From Agrypnia vestita (taxonomy: Eukaryota; Arthropoda; Insecta; Trichoptera; Phryganeidae), in the NCBI GenBank assembly GCA_016648135.1, contig JADDOH010001983.1, positions 1 to 64,000 on the forward strand: a DNA stretch of 64,000 nt, read 5' to 3'. Positions within the stretch are counted from its first letter, which is position 1, and every line of letters begins with the position of its first letter. The notes below the pieces were generated by a model. The model was not told the DNA's origin. It worked only from the letters and a program-made list of their open reading frames with translations, and did no database searches. Positions 30,290 through 42,189 of the stretch are shown in pieces. The position numbers and the translations under genes are program-made.

Positions 30290-33185
30290 CCGTGTTCTAA
30301 AATTGACTGTGAATCTCGCCACATGCGTACTCATTCTTCGGTACTGGTCAATCTAGCAGTCATTAAGCAATTGTGCATGCTCGGCATAAGTCAGGCACTG
30401 TGGAAATGTTTACGTTTTCTCTTTTTACTGTTTATCGCTTTAAAAAGCTAGTTTTTGTATGAAAATTTTTATATTCGAGTTTGAATCAAGTCGCAGACTT
30501 TATATTATGGAAACGTGTGCAGTACATACATTGTATGATATATTGGTTAACTGTCATATTCATGTCTTTCAGGTTAGAACGTCGCATTCCGAATGTCGTT
30601 TTTCGGACATCGTTTATCTTTATTTTTATTTTATGTTTTCTAGAGCATTCATTATTTGAGGACACGGCATAAAGTAAAAATATGTCATCATAGGAAAGTT
30701 ATCCCTAAAAATCAAAAATGCAAAATCAGTATATCGACTTAGTGCGACTATCCATTACTGTTTTACAAATAAATTGTATTTCAAAGATCTTATTTTAAAT
30801 TTAGTGCTAGAACATCTTTTTTAAAATGTGATTGTTTTGTTTTGAGAAATACGAAAAAAAATTTTGGGCCGGCCATTGGCATCTACCATCGGCGAAAGAC
30901 GATTTTAGACACCAATGGCCGCGCAGGGGTCAAAATAGCCGACCGCTCTGTCACAACATAAATTCAAAACAAAATAATATTTTTATGAAGAATACAAATT
31001 TCATTTACAATTTCAGCAATACAACGATTCTCGGGTTTCACCTTTTCCTCAAATTTATCGTTTAATATTATTTATTAATTTTACGGCTTTTACTGTAGTA
31101 TATATAGGTTTGAAGTATCGTGAAATTCCATTATATTAATAAATAATCAACTTTTAATAAAACCACCAAAAACTAGAGACATGATTTATTTTATAAAGTT
31201 TCTCGTTTAATTTTTATAGAATATTAAACACCGCAGTTTGGCCGTGGGTATATTTTGTTTAATTAATTTTCTATTCAATTACGCGCGTATTATATTTCTA
31301 AGAAAAACCTTAGTGAGAGAACGGAGTGGTACTTATAAAATCAGACATACTTTTTTGATTCAATTAATTTTTCAGTCTAAATTTATTCTAGAAATCAGAT
31401 CGGTATCCCTACATTTCACTTTGTGGTAATTTGAGACATTTTGTGGCAATTTGATAATATTGCTACCATTTAAATTTTTCTAAATTTAAATTGATTTACC
31501 TATCGTAAAACCTTCTTGAAATTTGAACCAGATTTTTTTTCACGGTTTTATTATTTTATTTGACGTGAATAATTTTAATGATAGTCTAACATTTTGAAAA
31601 AAAAATACAACATTTGAAGTGACTTATATTCATTAAATTTTTTATTAATGATACACGTCCTGAATTGGACTTTTCCATATTGTAAAACATAAGGCGTTCA
31701 TATAGCATAGTTATATAAGGGCATCAGCTGGATATTAAAAAAATTAACGAACATGAGCAACATGAATTATAAGTAATAAGTAGGTACCTACAAAAGAAAA
31801 TAAAAAATTAAATAATATTAGCAAAATAAATACGATTATTAATAGAAAAAGTATGTAGGCAAGCTATAAAATAAAAGCGCTAAGTAAATTTGTCTTTTGT
31901 ATGTGTATAGTGTTCGAGCTTAAATTATATCAACAGAGCTATACTGATTGCCTAGGTGTTATACCTATAACAATTGTTATTAGGATATTGTTACCTAAAT
32001 ATTTTCGAATAATAATTTATCTAGGAATGTACTTGAAAAGTACTGTAGGAAAGCTCTATTAAATCATGTACTTCAATAATAACATAATAAAGAAAAAAGA
32101 AGAAATGAATGTAAAGATAATTATGTGAAGAAAAAGACTCGTGATCGAGGTCACTAAATTTTAATACTGACGTAAATTGAAAAGGAGAAGATATAATAAT
32201 AAGTGAAAGAAGATGCGGCCATTATATTAAATTTTTATTATGTAGGTTGTACGCAATAGGCAAATAAATTAACAACGCAATAGGCAAATAAATAAATCAT
32301 CTTTGACAAATATGTGAGGTTATAATTCGCTACCGACTCCGAAGGCACACTCCACTAGGTTTAGATACACTACACTTTAGTCGATGATATCAATTTATGC
32401 GCTTATTTCCGAATTACTTGATATCATCGAACATCTTTGTTTATTGTCTGTGTAAGATGCTAGTTAAGCAAAAATCAAAGATAAACTCGAAATACTACTA
32501 TCATTTCATTTTCTGCAACACGAATTATATATTTGCTTACAATGTCTACATTAATAAGATCGGAAAACGGATAATTCTAAAACAAAACTGTTAATTTAAC
32601 TGAACGGGTACCATTTTTAAATTACTTTATAAATTAATCCCGCATTCCATCAAAGAGATAATTATTATACTTAAGACGCTTTAATAATTTCCGTCAGATC
32701 AGTTATCAAAGGCCAAATTGACCCGGGAAAATATTTAATTATTCAGGGATATTATAAGCGTTTAATTCCCTAACTCCCGAGTAAGATACACGGCCCTTCA
32801 AGTATAATTGCGGAGTTATTTCGTGCCATTAAAACTTCCAGATATATTTATGGAGGCTCGGCTAAAACGCTCGGGCGAAATGCTGGAATTTTCAAAAGGC
32901 CATTCAAGCCCTTATATCGCACATGTACTTCAGAGGGTGAGCGCGAAGGTTGGAGGAAATGCATGACTTTGCTTTCAAAAGATTAGAAAGAAAAAAGCAG
33001 TAATCTACTGAACTGCTTTTTAGAAATAAACGAATTGTTAAGACTCTTCCGCGAGGCGCCGTCTTTTATCAAAATGAAAACTCTTTATGTAATCATTACG
33101 AAACTAAAAACAAAACATGTGCCGTAGTTACGTAACCTTCCTGCTTCTATGTATAGACATGTTTACAATATTCTATAGAAGTCTG
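30290..33185. other. Long mostly unique AT-rich stretch
   Basis: No supported gene or shared repeat. The block 30855-30955 is GC-moderate, and 32630-32990 is a smoother, balanced stretch (e.g. GACCCGGGAAAATATTTAAT) that looks less decayed than its surroundings and may be conserved non-coding DNA. All frames are short and lack motifs. Confidence 0.4.
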
Positions 33186-33189
33186 AACT

Positions 33190-33400
33190 GCTTTTTTTTT
33201 TTGGGTCGCAATCCTAGGATTGGTCTGCAACAAGCACTCGCTTTCTCCACTCCTCTCTTACCCGCCAGCCTCTTCATTTCTTATGAGGAGCTACAGCGCA
33301 CATCTCCGATAATATGGTCTACGTAGCTTAATCTCGGGCGGCCTCTACGATTGTTGCCTTCAACATTTCCCTCGACAATGGTTAAAAGCAGGCCCGGATG
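33190..33400 (-). pseudogene. LINE ORF2 C-terminal relic
   Basis: The minus strand reads GNVEGNNRRGRPRLSYVDHI, then IGDVRCSS, EMKRLAGKRG and ASACCRPILGL. This fits the LINE tail EG.V.G....GRPR..Y.D.I..D......M+.LA..R..W. It contains stops and lacks the rest of the RT. Confidence 0.75.
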
Positions 33401-33409
33401 CCTTATATT

Positions 33410-33670
33410 ATGGCTTTCATATTATATTTTTATTATTTTTAATTACAGGCGGCTTAGCACGCCAGCACAGCAGTTCCTTTTAGGATATAATATGTAAAAA
33501 ACATTTAAATCATTTAAAATATAATGTCTGGGTTCTTGCTTGGATGAGTTGGATGGATACATTAAGTTTGGTTGCGGTAGACCAGCTTGGTTCATATAGA
33601 TTTTACAGGAATATTGGCTATGAATCAAGCAACTGTAGATTAAATGAGTTGGAAATAAGATTTCTTACCT
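33410..33670. other. No recognisable feature
   Basis: Mixed AT-rich sequence between two LINE remnants. It may be decayed LINE 3' UTR, but I cannot show it. Confidence 0.3.
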
Positions 33671-33671
33671 A

Positions 33672-33955
33672 CATACTTATTTACCATCACACCGTTTCCC
33701 AGCAGGGGGTAGGCAGAGAGGGAATATCACAGCACTCTTCTGTCCTGACACACAACTCTCGCCTCATCCATATTCATACATCTTCGCATACAATTTGACT
33801 ATTGTTGAGGCTCCTAACAGGATCATCTACCAGTGTCTAGTTAATCTGGTCATGCCACGTCTTTCGGCGTCTTGGTGCCGTCAACACTTGCGTTATGTAT
33901 TTTTTACCATGTTTTCTTCGTCCATTCACTCTACATGTAGAGAAGAAAGGAAAAA
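33672..33955 (-). pseudogene. LINE 3' end relic (same family as 43.0 kb)
   Basis: The plus strand shows TTACCATCACACCGTTTCCC, AGCACTCTTCTGTCCTGACA, GGTCATGCCACGTCTTTC and GTCAACACTTG. Each is the complement of a block in the plus-strand LINE relic at 43.55-43.75 kb. It therefore encodes, on the minus strand, the decayed GRPRKTWHDQI..., CQD+..W segment and the 3' end. Confidence 0.8.
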
Positions 33956-34115
33956 GAAAAACAAAAAAAGGAAACAAAAAAGAAGATTTTTTATATACCT
34001 ACTATAAAGAAGTTACAGATGTTACACGAAGTTACGACTGACGAACGGACAGACGGATGGACGGACGGACGGTCGGACAGAAAACAAAATTATTATAATT
34101 GGGATAATAATAGAA

Positions 34116-34292
34116 CGGCGGCCCTCGTAGCGCAGTGGGTATGACACTGGCTTCCCACACTGAGGGTTCCGGGTTCGATTCTCGGTGAGGTCACAATTTT
34201 AATCGATGTGATTTACTCAAGCCTGGGTGTTTTGTGATGTATTTCGCTTCTGTAATTGGGCCTCCTGGCCTGTTGAAGCGTAAAATATTTTA
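34116..34292 (+). mobile_element. tRNA-derived SINE, family 1, young copy
   Basis: Same structure as the 12.27-kb copy: CGTAGCGCAGTGGG, GGGTTCGATTCTCGG (one B-box change), the body GGCCTCCTGGCCTGTTGAAG and GCGTAAAATA. It is about 97% identical to that copy. A GGAC microsatellite (about 34046-34080) lies just upstream. Confidence 0.92.
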
Positions 34293-34299
34293 TTTTTTT

Positions 34300-34960
34300 G
34301 TGTATTTATAGACATATAAATATAGATATATTACACAGAAACCTACATTTACCACAGCGTTATGGTAGTACTACGTAAGAGAGGAAAAAAACTTAATGAT
34401 GTGAAAACATAGAAAATAGGATAAAACGTGGATAATCAGGTCTGGACTTTTATATTTTTCACTAGTTTTAAATTATGTTACTGACATCTTCGTAATTATC
34501 AGGAACATGGTCAAAGTGATCTTCATCTTGCTGTTGGTTATTTCAAAACTCAATACTGAGCTCTTTTCTTCACTACTGTTAAATGAATAATTTTGATTGT
34601 TGCAACAAATGGTCGCCCCAGTTTTGAGAATTTAATAGATGATTCTGGGCACGTTAAACGGGGTGGGCCTGCGTTAGGCGATTAGGAGGACTTAATCTAT
34701 CAAGTTCTGAGCCTCCCGTGAATGTTAACTACCGGGATTACCTACTCAAACTGGCTACGGAGTCATTCCGATACTTTATTATTGTTTTCATCGTTCAATA
34801 TTTTAAAGATCGATTTCTTAAAAATTGTTTTAATCACATTCCAAGTCAGGGATCCATCCTGATACGTGAGTAGAAGGGGGTAGACCAAGAAAACCATACT
34901 TCTCTATCCTAGAACACATTTTAATCTATACCAAACTTAATTAGAGTTATTTTATCATTA
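34300..34960. other. Unassigned stretch
   Basis: AT-rich DNA with a GC-moderate single-copy block at 34605-34765. No motif. Confidence 0.35.
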
Positions 34961-34963
34961 TAA

Positions 34964-35376
34964 TGGGCATGATGACAGTATTAAAGAAATGAAGAATAAG
35001 TGATTTTAGAGTAGAAAATATTTTTAAAGGTTCTAAAAAATGATCCAGTTTTAATATACACATTAAGATTAATAAGATTTTCAATAAAATAAAAGTATAA
35101 AATTCTGCATTCGGTCATTTTAACTGAAACACCGATCAGAGCGAATGACGTCACGCTTAAGTAACCATCACCATGTCTCTGAACTGTTGTCATAGACACA
35201 GTGCAATATTTATTTAGGTTTGACGTCACGTAGACGCCATGTCAGTAAAAACTTAGTTAATTTCCTGAAATAATGTTATTTTCGGTAATATACTGCAAAT
35301 AAACAAAAAAAATAACCTTCTATAATGTGTGCCTACATTATAGAAGGTCATTTCAAAATCTGTCATCATGCCTATT
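34964..35376. mobile_element. Putative MITE with 17-bp TIRs
   Basis: Left AATGGGCATGATGACAG (34964-34980) and right complement of AATAGGCATGATGACAG (35360-35376) are inverted with one mismatch across 413 bp. Near the right end is a perfect hairpin (ACCTTCTATAATGT, 35315-35328, with complement at 35335-35348). No protein motif and no clear target duplication were seen. Confidence 0.6.
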
Positions 35377-35379
35377 GTC

Positions 35380-36235
35380 TCGGGAAGAATTTCATTATCA
35401 GTCTTTATCTTAGATTCAGTTAATACTTACGTTATCATTGGGTGCAGTTATTAATTAATTACACACTTGACAATGAGAGGGATTATTTCCCTTGAAACCT
35501 GGTAGTGACAAAATAACTCATATGGTGTGAAGTACAAGATTAAGTTTAATTTAATTAAAATTATTTTAACGAGGCTTCTCATCAAATGTGTGTATATTAT
35601 ATATATTTGTACATATAGGTACTGCTTAAGTGAAAAACTTAATTCAAATTGTCAACCAGATATTGCATATGAATCTAGACTAGAAAACACGACTCCACTA
35701 TAAACAGGTCGCTATAATAATGATGTCTTTTCGCTATACCAGAGTTATTATACAGGCACAGTTACGTAAATGTCTATCTGTAAATTGTATTTAAGTTCAA
35801 ATTCACAATTTTAATTTGTTTTTCAATTGCTTTTTTCTTTTTCTTTTTTACGTCTAGTTTCCTTTTTTATATTCAGTTAATCAATTTTCTGTAAAGTATT
35901 GGTTATTGGGATCCACTGTCTTGTTGCCTGTACTAGAAACGTTATAATTTCAAAATTTTTATATACTTATTATATTTTTCTATGTACTGTACGTGCAGGA
36001 TATAATTCTTTTATATATTCTGTAAACCAACGTTATATTTCTTTTAATTTTTTTTTCTGTGAATTACTAATTGTTTATGTGCATTTTTAAAGACTTTGTG
36101 GCCGTGTGGCAAAATAGAATAATAAATCAGTAGTATTAAAAAATATGGTAGAATAGAAATTGTAAAGAATATGCAATAAAATATAATTATTTATTTATGG
36201 ATTATGTATTTAATTTCTAGAACTCCATATTTATT
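35380..36235. other. No recognisable feature
   Basis: AT-rich DNA with low-complexity T-rich tracts near 35825-35870. No motif is seen in the short frames. Confidence 0.4.
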
Positions 36236-36239
36236 TTTA

Positions 36240-36745
36240 GCTATATTTAATATAAACTAGGTTTTTATAATTTTTATTAATGAAATTTAAAATAAATTAA
36301 ATTTTAATAAATATTATTATTAAGTTCTGCGGGTTAACTATTATAAGTGTTACAGCTGTTTCGGCTTGTAAGGCCATTATCAAACAGTGGATATACCACG
36401 TATAAACGACTTATTTATAAAATTTTAAGTTACTCCTTCCCCTTTAGAGTAATAAGATATTTGTGGTGAAGCCCTATAAAAATTAATGTTCGTTTTTTCC
36501 CGGGCACTTATCATTAAAGGTACCTCGGTTTACAAAATTATGTTATGCTAAATTATCAAAATTCCCCTTTTCTGTAAGTGTTATTTAAAAATATTATTTT
36601 AATTTATATCCTTAGTTTTATTAAAATTTAATTTATTTTAAATTTCAGTAATAATAATATTAATCAAATTTAATTCATTTTAAATTTCATTAATAATAAT
36701 TATTAAAATCTTATTTATTTTAAATTTAGCTAAAAATAAAATATA
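36240..36745. repeat. AT-rich tandem and inverted repeat block
   Basis: On the right, units around TTTAATTYATTTTAAATTTC recur about three times (36630-36725). On the left, AATGAAATTTAAAATAAATT (about 36281) is their inverted counterpart. Between them, at 36365-36398, sits GTTTCGGCTTGTAAGGCCAT followed by TATCAA, the degenerate hammerhead-like motif also seen at 17.1 kb. Confidence 0.55.
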
Positions 36746-36749
36746 ATAG

Positions 36750-37265
36750 TTAATATTTAGATACGTTTACTGAATTTTTTACTTCCTCTGTTAAAAAAAA
36801 GTTAACGATTAAGGCATTTTGTCCCAACTCTCTAAAAACCTGGTGTAATTACATCACCAGACATTAACATAAATCACTGGCTCTTACATCACGAGGTATT
36901 AAATTGAATCCCTAGGTCGTGTCTCCAAGGATATCAAAACATTTAAAACGTCATTAAGAAGATGAGTTTGACCCTTTTAAAATTAGAAAGGGAACATTAA
37001 TTCGTTCCGTCTAATTTTCCTTCTAGGGCGCAATTCTTGAAACTGGAGCAATGATCATCACATCAAATTTATAATGTTAAACAATTTTATGATAATTAGA
37101 GAAATAACTAGAGGAATGATACAGAATATACTATTTTATGGTTGACAAATTAAAAGCACTGTACAAAGTATCATTAAAAGTTATGGTATAAACTAACAAG
37201 TAAAATAAAATATTAAATAACCACACTGAGAAACCACCAAGTCTAGAGTAGTAACACTAAAATAT
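36750..37265. other. No recognisable feature
   Basis: AT-rich DNA without shared repeats or motifs that I recognise. Confidence 0.4.
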
Positions 37266-37274
37266 AGGATTAAA

Positions 37275-37560
37275 AGTTCACGGACACAAACAGTAAGCTG
37301 GAGGAGCAACAGTTGAGATGGTATGGGCACATAGGACGGAGACCGCCAGACCACACAGTGAAGCAGGCAATGTCTATGAAATTTTATCGACAGTCATCCA
37401 GAAGACCAAAAAACTCCAGGATGACTCAATACTCCAAAATACTATAGAGAAACGGCTTGGATGAAAGCGATACCCAGAACTAAAGAAGATACAGCCTAAG
37501 AAGGAGAAGAGTAGCAGGCACCTAGGCAATGAGTTGGGACAGTGCAAGGAAGAAGAGACA
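37275..37560 (+). pseudogene. LINE ORF2 C-terminal relic
   Basis: The plus strand reads KLEEQQLRWYGHIGRRPPDH then TVKQAMSMKF, close to the LINE motif ..E..QLRWYGH+.R......KQ. Stops follow within about 50 codons and the rest is eroded. Confidence 0.75.
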
Positions 37561-37634
37561 CAAGTCTAGGGTAGTGATGGTCAAATAATTATACCCGGTT
37601 ACACATGAAACAGTTATTTGATGTTTATTTCTGA

Positions 37635-38250
37635 CTAGCTGTTCATACCCGGCGTTGCACGGGTTAAGGATTAAGTTTAAAATAAATTTGTAAACAAAGT
37701 TTCGATTCGAACGGTATAGATTTGCATTGAAAATATATCAGGGAGAGAGGGAAGGGTAAAAGAAAAGGGAGGAAATGTAACCAATGTTAACCACCGGGTC
37801 CTAAACAATATGTTTCCAAAATTCCGATTGGTCGAACGTTACATATCTGCATTTAAAATTTATCAGGGGAGGGTAAAATGTAAAAGGGGAGGGAGGAAAT
37901 GTCACTTTTGTCACTGTTGTTGAAAATATGTCAGGGGGAGGGGAAGGGGTATGAGAATAGCGGGGAAATATTGCCTATGTTACCCGCCGAGTCCTAAAGA
38001 AAAAGATTCCAATTTTTGAGTCCGATCGATTAAATGGTACAGATTTACACCGAAAATATGTCAGGGGGAGGGGAAGGGGGTAAGAAAATAGGGGGGAAAT
38101 GTTGCCTATATTACCCGCCGGGTCCCAAAGCATAAGTATGTAAAATTTGAATCGAATCGGACAAACGGTGTGGATTTGTATAGAGAACAGACAGACAGAC
38201 AGACAAACAGATAGACAGACATTGAATTTATAGGTATATATTGTATATAT
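37635..38250. mobile_element. Helitron-like element, second copy
   Basis: The left end CTAGCTGTTCATACCCGGCG followed by TTGCACGGGTTAAGG matches the inverted end at 21.82 kb. The interior has about five diverged ~125-bp units, each with a GATTTGCATYGA-like block, a G-rich GGGGGAGGGGAAGGGG tract and TTACCCGCCGGGTCC. The right side ends in an ACAG microsatellite (about 38189-38223) and TATA-rich DNA instead of the expected second end. Confidence 0.6.
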
Positions 38251-38259
38251 AATTGATAA

Positions 38260-38562
38260 CTGAGATAAAACTGTTATGTAGTACCGATGTGCCCGCTGAA
38301 TTCCAAAAAAAATTAATTACCAATCATCGACACAATCAAATACAAATCACGATACTAGTAAATGTGTCAAGAGTTAAAAAAACCCTAGTCTAACTAGTCT
38401 AGAGTGCTCGGGCTCCAAAGTTACCGTAGTCTGTGACAAGTAACATTTCTCGGGGCAGGCGAGTATTACGAATTTGGTTTAAGAAAAACACACGTTACAC
38501 GTTAGAATGATTGTTAATAATGCATATTCAGATTTCACTATTGAACTTCACCAGGGCAATGA

Positions 38563-38593
<31 letters not shown>

Positions 38594-39265
38594 ATGTTTA
38601 TGGAAGACCAACAGCACAAAAAAAAGCATAGAAAACATTGATACAATATAGATGGCCAATTACAGGTCTCCACATTTAGAAATAATATGTCCACATATCC
38701 AGACTAGCTTTACTAAAGTTTGGTTAAATATGCGTATTTTACATATTTTTAATAGAAAAATTTTTTGCTATGAACATGCATACTTGACGAATAGAGTACA
38801 CCAATTTTTATTGTTGTAAAGGAAAATGTAATATGTGCATAGTTTCCAACATCTACAATAACCCGTTTTGAATCAATTAAATTTTTTCTTCATTCTATCG
38901 TAATACCGTACATTTTGTTTGACTGTATTTTCGCTCAGCAATTTTTCTACGGCATAAATGTGGAAACATTTTTCAAAACGCAGGCATTCGTAATACTTAT
39001 TTATTGCGCAAATTTTTGAAATTTAATTGTATCCAAAACAATTTTGTTACGGAATTTCTCGTGCAGAAGGTTTTTTGATAATTTGGTTCTGTATTACATC
39101 TTAATTTTGCAAGCATTACGAATTGTTTCACTTTTATATTATTTTATTAAAAATACCATATTTTTTGTTATTAATATTTTTAATATTCAACGTAATAACT
39201 TTGTGGTCAGGCATTTTAAGAAAATGTTAGTAATGTTAGTATATAACCATTTACTGAGATTTTTA
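38260..39265. other. AT-rich stretch with (ATTT)n
   Basis: An ATTT microsatellite lies at about 38570-38595. The 91-codon frame at 39044-39319 runs into the hammerhead-like motif and has no known domain. Confidence 0.4.
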
Positions 39266-39273
39266 GTCTACCG

Positions 39274-39302
39274 GTTTCGAGACGTACCCGTCCCTTCGTC
39301 AG
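39274..39302 (-). ncRNA. Hammerhead-ribozyme-like core 3
   Basis: Minus strand: CTGACGA (39302-39296, valid because the fifth core base is free), A, a 6-bp stem GGGACG/CGTCTC with one wobble closed by GGTA, then GAAAC (39278-39274) and CGGTAGAC. Its layout is like cores 2 and 5. No endonuclease frame was found next to it. Confidence 0.6.
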
Positions 39303-39309
39303 GACAACC

Positions 39310-39890
39310 ACTACACTAGCATGTAAATAACACTACACACCATGACCATAATACTATTCACACACCAACACGGTGCTGAAGCAGAGGAAATAAATGGAGT
39401 ATGTTAGTGCAGGATTCAAATGATATTAACTGTTGAAAGGTGCGATTTATTTAAAAAATTTACGGGTCGCGGTCGCGAACAGTAATCACTCGTTTTCTCT
39501 ATGGCGATCGTCGAGAGAATGGTTATCCCTGTAAGAAGCGGGAGCGCGTTAGCCGTATAGTACCCCGATTGGCGGACATGGGAGTCCCTATCACTACAGG
39601 TCGATTAGTTCACAGCAATTTACAAAATTTATCCACTTTACTTGAGAAAAAGGATCACATACCCAGGCCGTTTTATGAGCAATAACTCCCATATCCACCC
39701 TACACTTTCACCACCCATGGGCATTTTTTTAATGTTAAAGAGTCCGTACTCACCGTCCCGCCTACATTTATTCGAATGCTCTTCTCTTTTTTTCCTAGGA
39801 GCGGAGGCCTAATATTTTGTCATCCCCAACGCGCCATATTTGTTTCATCTGTCGCGGACTGAGAAGATCGCATTGATAATCGACACCAGC
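39310..39890. other. Unassigned stretch
   Basis: GC-moderate DNA (notably 39465-39610 and 39690-39880), single copy in this window. No protein or repeat is recognised. Confidence 0.35.
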
Positions 39891-39893
39891 CGC

Positions 39894-40060
39894 GAATGAC
39901 ATTAGCATGCTCACAAGCAAGCCTGTTCGCACATGCTCAAAAGATACCCCTTCTCGTGGTGAATGACATTAGCATGCTCATAAATCAACCGGCGGTTGAT
40001 TTTTGAGCGTGCTAGTAATTAGCGTGCTCATTACTAGCAATGTGCTTACACACATGCTAC
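39894..40060. repeat. Direct repeat plus long palindrome
   Basis: The 20-bp string GAATGACATTAGCATGCTCA occurs at 39894 and 39961. The second copy leads into an inverted repeat with 21-bp arms (39971-39991 and 39993-40013, three mismatches) around a single G; its core is AAATCAACCG/CGGTTGATTT. Further AGCGTGCTCA and TGCTACT variants follow to 40060. Confidence 0.8.
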
Positions 40061-40368
40061 TAAATAGCAGTGGCTCAGGAAACTCAATACTGCTCATGCT
40101 CACGTGCCACTATTGATCACGTGTATCAGTACCTTAATTGGTTGAATTCTCTCGCGGCGACTGGGGTGGCTACTCGTCCCGAGATGTCGCTGCTCTTGAG
40201 TTTTTGGCGCGATTCCCCAAATTTCTTTTTTCTTTCGCATCCCAATCATTACACTGTAATTTTCTGAGTTATCAATCCAGCTTTTTTTGTAAGCCTTCTG
40301 TATGGGCGCACGGACAGTGTGTAAATAGCTGTTCGCCCTGGTGTGAATTTACTATTCACTTATAGTAA

Positions 40369-40880
40369 TGCCTCTCAAGATGATAATGCAAAAATATCAA
40401 ATTACGTTTTCTTCCTGAATAACACATATGAGTCAACCAAAATCAAGTCAAAATAACCACTAACCTGTGCTAGTTTTTATTATCCTCGAGGCAGTTGGTC
40501 AATCCTTGTTTTTTGCAGGTATCTTGAAAGTCTTCTAATAATACGTCACAAACAACACGCGGAGATAAATCTGGACTGGTGAAACTCTCACGGAGAACAA
40601 TATGATTCAAAAAAATTACGATTCTATTATATTATATGTATGTCCGTTAGCAATCAAACCAGAGCAAAGTTATTGTAACAGAGTTAAAAAGGATTATATC
40701 TTTCATGCGCAGGCGCGCGGAGTTTTGCCAGTGCGTAACCAACGCCATCTATCGTTGATTTGTAATTCCACAGAAGCAGCGGCATTTATGAAATGACATG
40801 GAAAATCAAATATGCCTTCAGGAAAGATATTTTAGATGTTTAATATATTAATAGATATTAGATCATCATCTTGAGAGGCA
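40369..40880. mobile_element. Putative MITE with 16-bp TIRs
   Basis: TGCCTCTCAAGATGAT at 40369 is repeated exactly in inverted form ending at 40880, so 512 bp are enclosed. The interior has no recognisable protein. A target duplication is not evident. Confidence 0.65.
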
Positions 40881-40884
40881 TATT

Positions 40885-41395
40885 TATTTATATCATGTCG
40901 CCTAACCACCTTCTGTAGATCCACATTTTTTTTATGTTTCAAGTTGCTTTTGTATTGTTCCAGTACAGAACTGCCATAAAATGAGCATACGAATGTAGCG
41001 GAGCATATTTTTGTGCGCTGTCATCGTACGATACAATAAATCATCTTCCTGGAAACGGTTGTCAGCGGTCTTGTGTCTCTGGAATAAAAAATGTGAAATT
41101 GCCAACACGGGGAGCTAGGCGCACGGGAAAAAAAACAATTCTTTGACGGGATCCAGGAATGCGGAGAGTGACGTGGGTCCCGAGCAGTTTGTCGCCGGAA
41201 CGAACATATTTCACGGGATAAGGGTCCTTCCAAGTGATATTTATTTATCTATCAACAAACAAAAGCCTTGGGAGTGACTAACACACGCCCTTTTATCAGA
41301 ATCGTTTATACACATACGCGTACATACATTTACGCAGTTTTTCTGTAGAGAAATATTTATGAGAACGCACATCTCACAAGAGAAACTGTTATCTG
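40885..41395. other. Unassigned stretch
   Basis: The block 41020-41235 is GC-moderate and open for 70 codons on the minus strand, without a known domain. Confidence 0.35.
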
Positions 41396-41399
41396 TAAT

Positions 41400-41775
41400 A
41401 ACCTAGAGCAGGGATTAGAAGTTAGAAGAAATACAAGACGAAGACATAAAATTACACAAAATACGCGAAAAACACCAACACTAGAACGGTTTAAAACCAT
41501 CACATAACACACGCCAAAACAAAAACAGGACAATCCCGACTAATTTGCAACGGATTAAAACTATACAACGACCTGCCACAACAGACCAAACAACAAATAA
41601 TACAGACAAATTCAAAACAGATGTGACAAAAATACTAAAACTTGGCCAGCTATAAAAAAATTACTTTGTATCTAAATTATATTATTATTATATTCCTATA
41701 TTGAATCATGTAAAAATGTTATCCATAAACCTTTTCAGGTTTCTATTACATTTTAAATAAAAAAATTAAAAAAAG
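41400..41775 (+). pseudogene. LINE C-terminal relic with A-rich tail
   Basis: Eroded plus-strand frames give CNGLKLYNDLPQQTKQQI, the G.KLYN.LP...K motif close to the end of many LINE ORF2 proteins. A 3' UTR-like AT-rich part and an A-rich run at about 41757-41775 follow. Confidence 0.6.
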
Positions 41776-41821
41776 AGAGAGAGAACAAATTAGTTTCTGG
41801 AATATGTCGCGATTCTTCTAA

Positions 41822-41895
41822 ATGGTCTCCCTGAGAAGACCTAGGCCGACGTTTCGGCAAGGTATCAAGTGCCATTGTCGAGGCTAAAAAGGCCT
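41822..41895 (-). repeat. Degenerate hammerhead-like terminal motif
   Basis: The minus strand has GACAATGGCACTTGATACCT then TGCCGAAACGTCGGCC. The GAAACGTCGG box and a GGCA/TGCC stem are intact, but the first core box is CTCGACAA instead of CTGANGA. It is probably a relative of the Penelope-like terminal repeats. Confidence 0.35.
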
Positions 41896-41984
41896 CAAAA
41901 GTTACAGACTAGCCATACTTGTTCGCGGGTAATATGAAAGTCTCCAACTTATCGGTGGGATATACTCTGGAGTGATACAAAGTG

Positions 41985-42182
41985 CAGTGAAGATTCTAGA
42001 ACGAAGTTAGTAAACAGTGTAAAAGGTGTAGTGTGTGAAATATTCTAGAAAAAAAATAGAGTGAATTTAAAAACAGTGCTCCGTTTAAATTCGTGTCCAG
42101 TGACTTTGTGTAGTTGATAAAACTTTAATTAATTGTATGTGTTTCATTTGACTCCCACAGCCACGTTTCCGAGACGATAATA
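41985..42182 (+). mobile_element. LTR family A, 3' fragment
   Basis: Blocks GTGTGAAATATTCTAG, TTTAAATTCGTGTCCAGTGA and CATTTGACTCCCACAG match the 3' half of the complete LTR at 44.5 kb. The expected GTGACA end is altered (CGTTTCCGAGACGATAA). Confidence 0.6.
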
Positions 42183-42189
42183 AAAACTA

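Noticed and set aside
36240..36745. CRISPR-like or regularly spaced repeat array
   Set aside because: Units are AT-rich, contiguous, degenerate and inverted on one side, in a eukaryotic context; no constant repeat/spacer pattern.
37635..38250. Telomeric or centromeric satellite
   Set aside because: Only about five diverged units inside an element with recognisable terminal sequence; no higher-order array.
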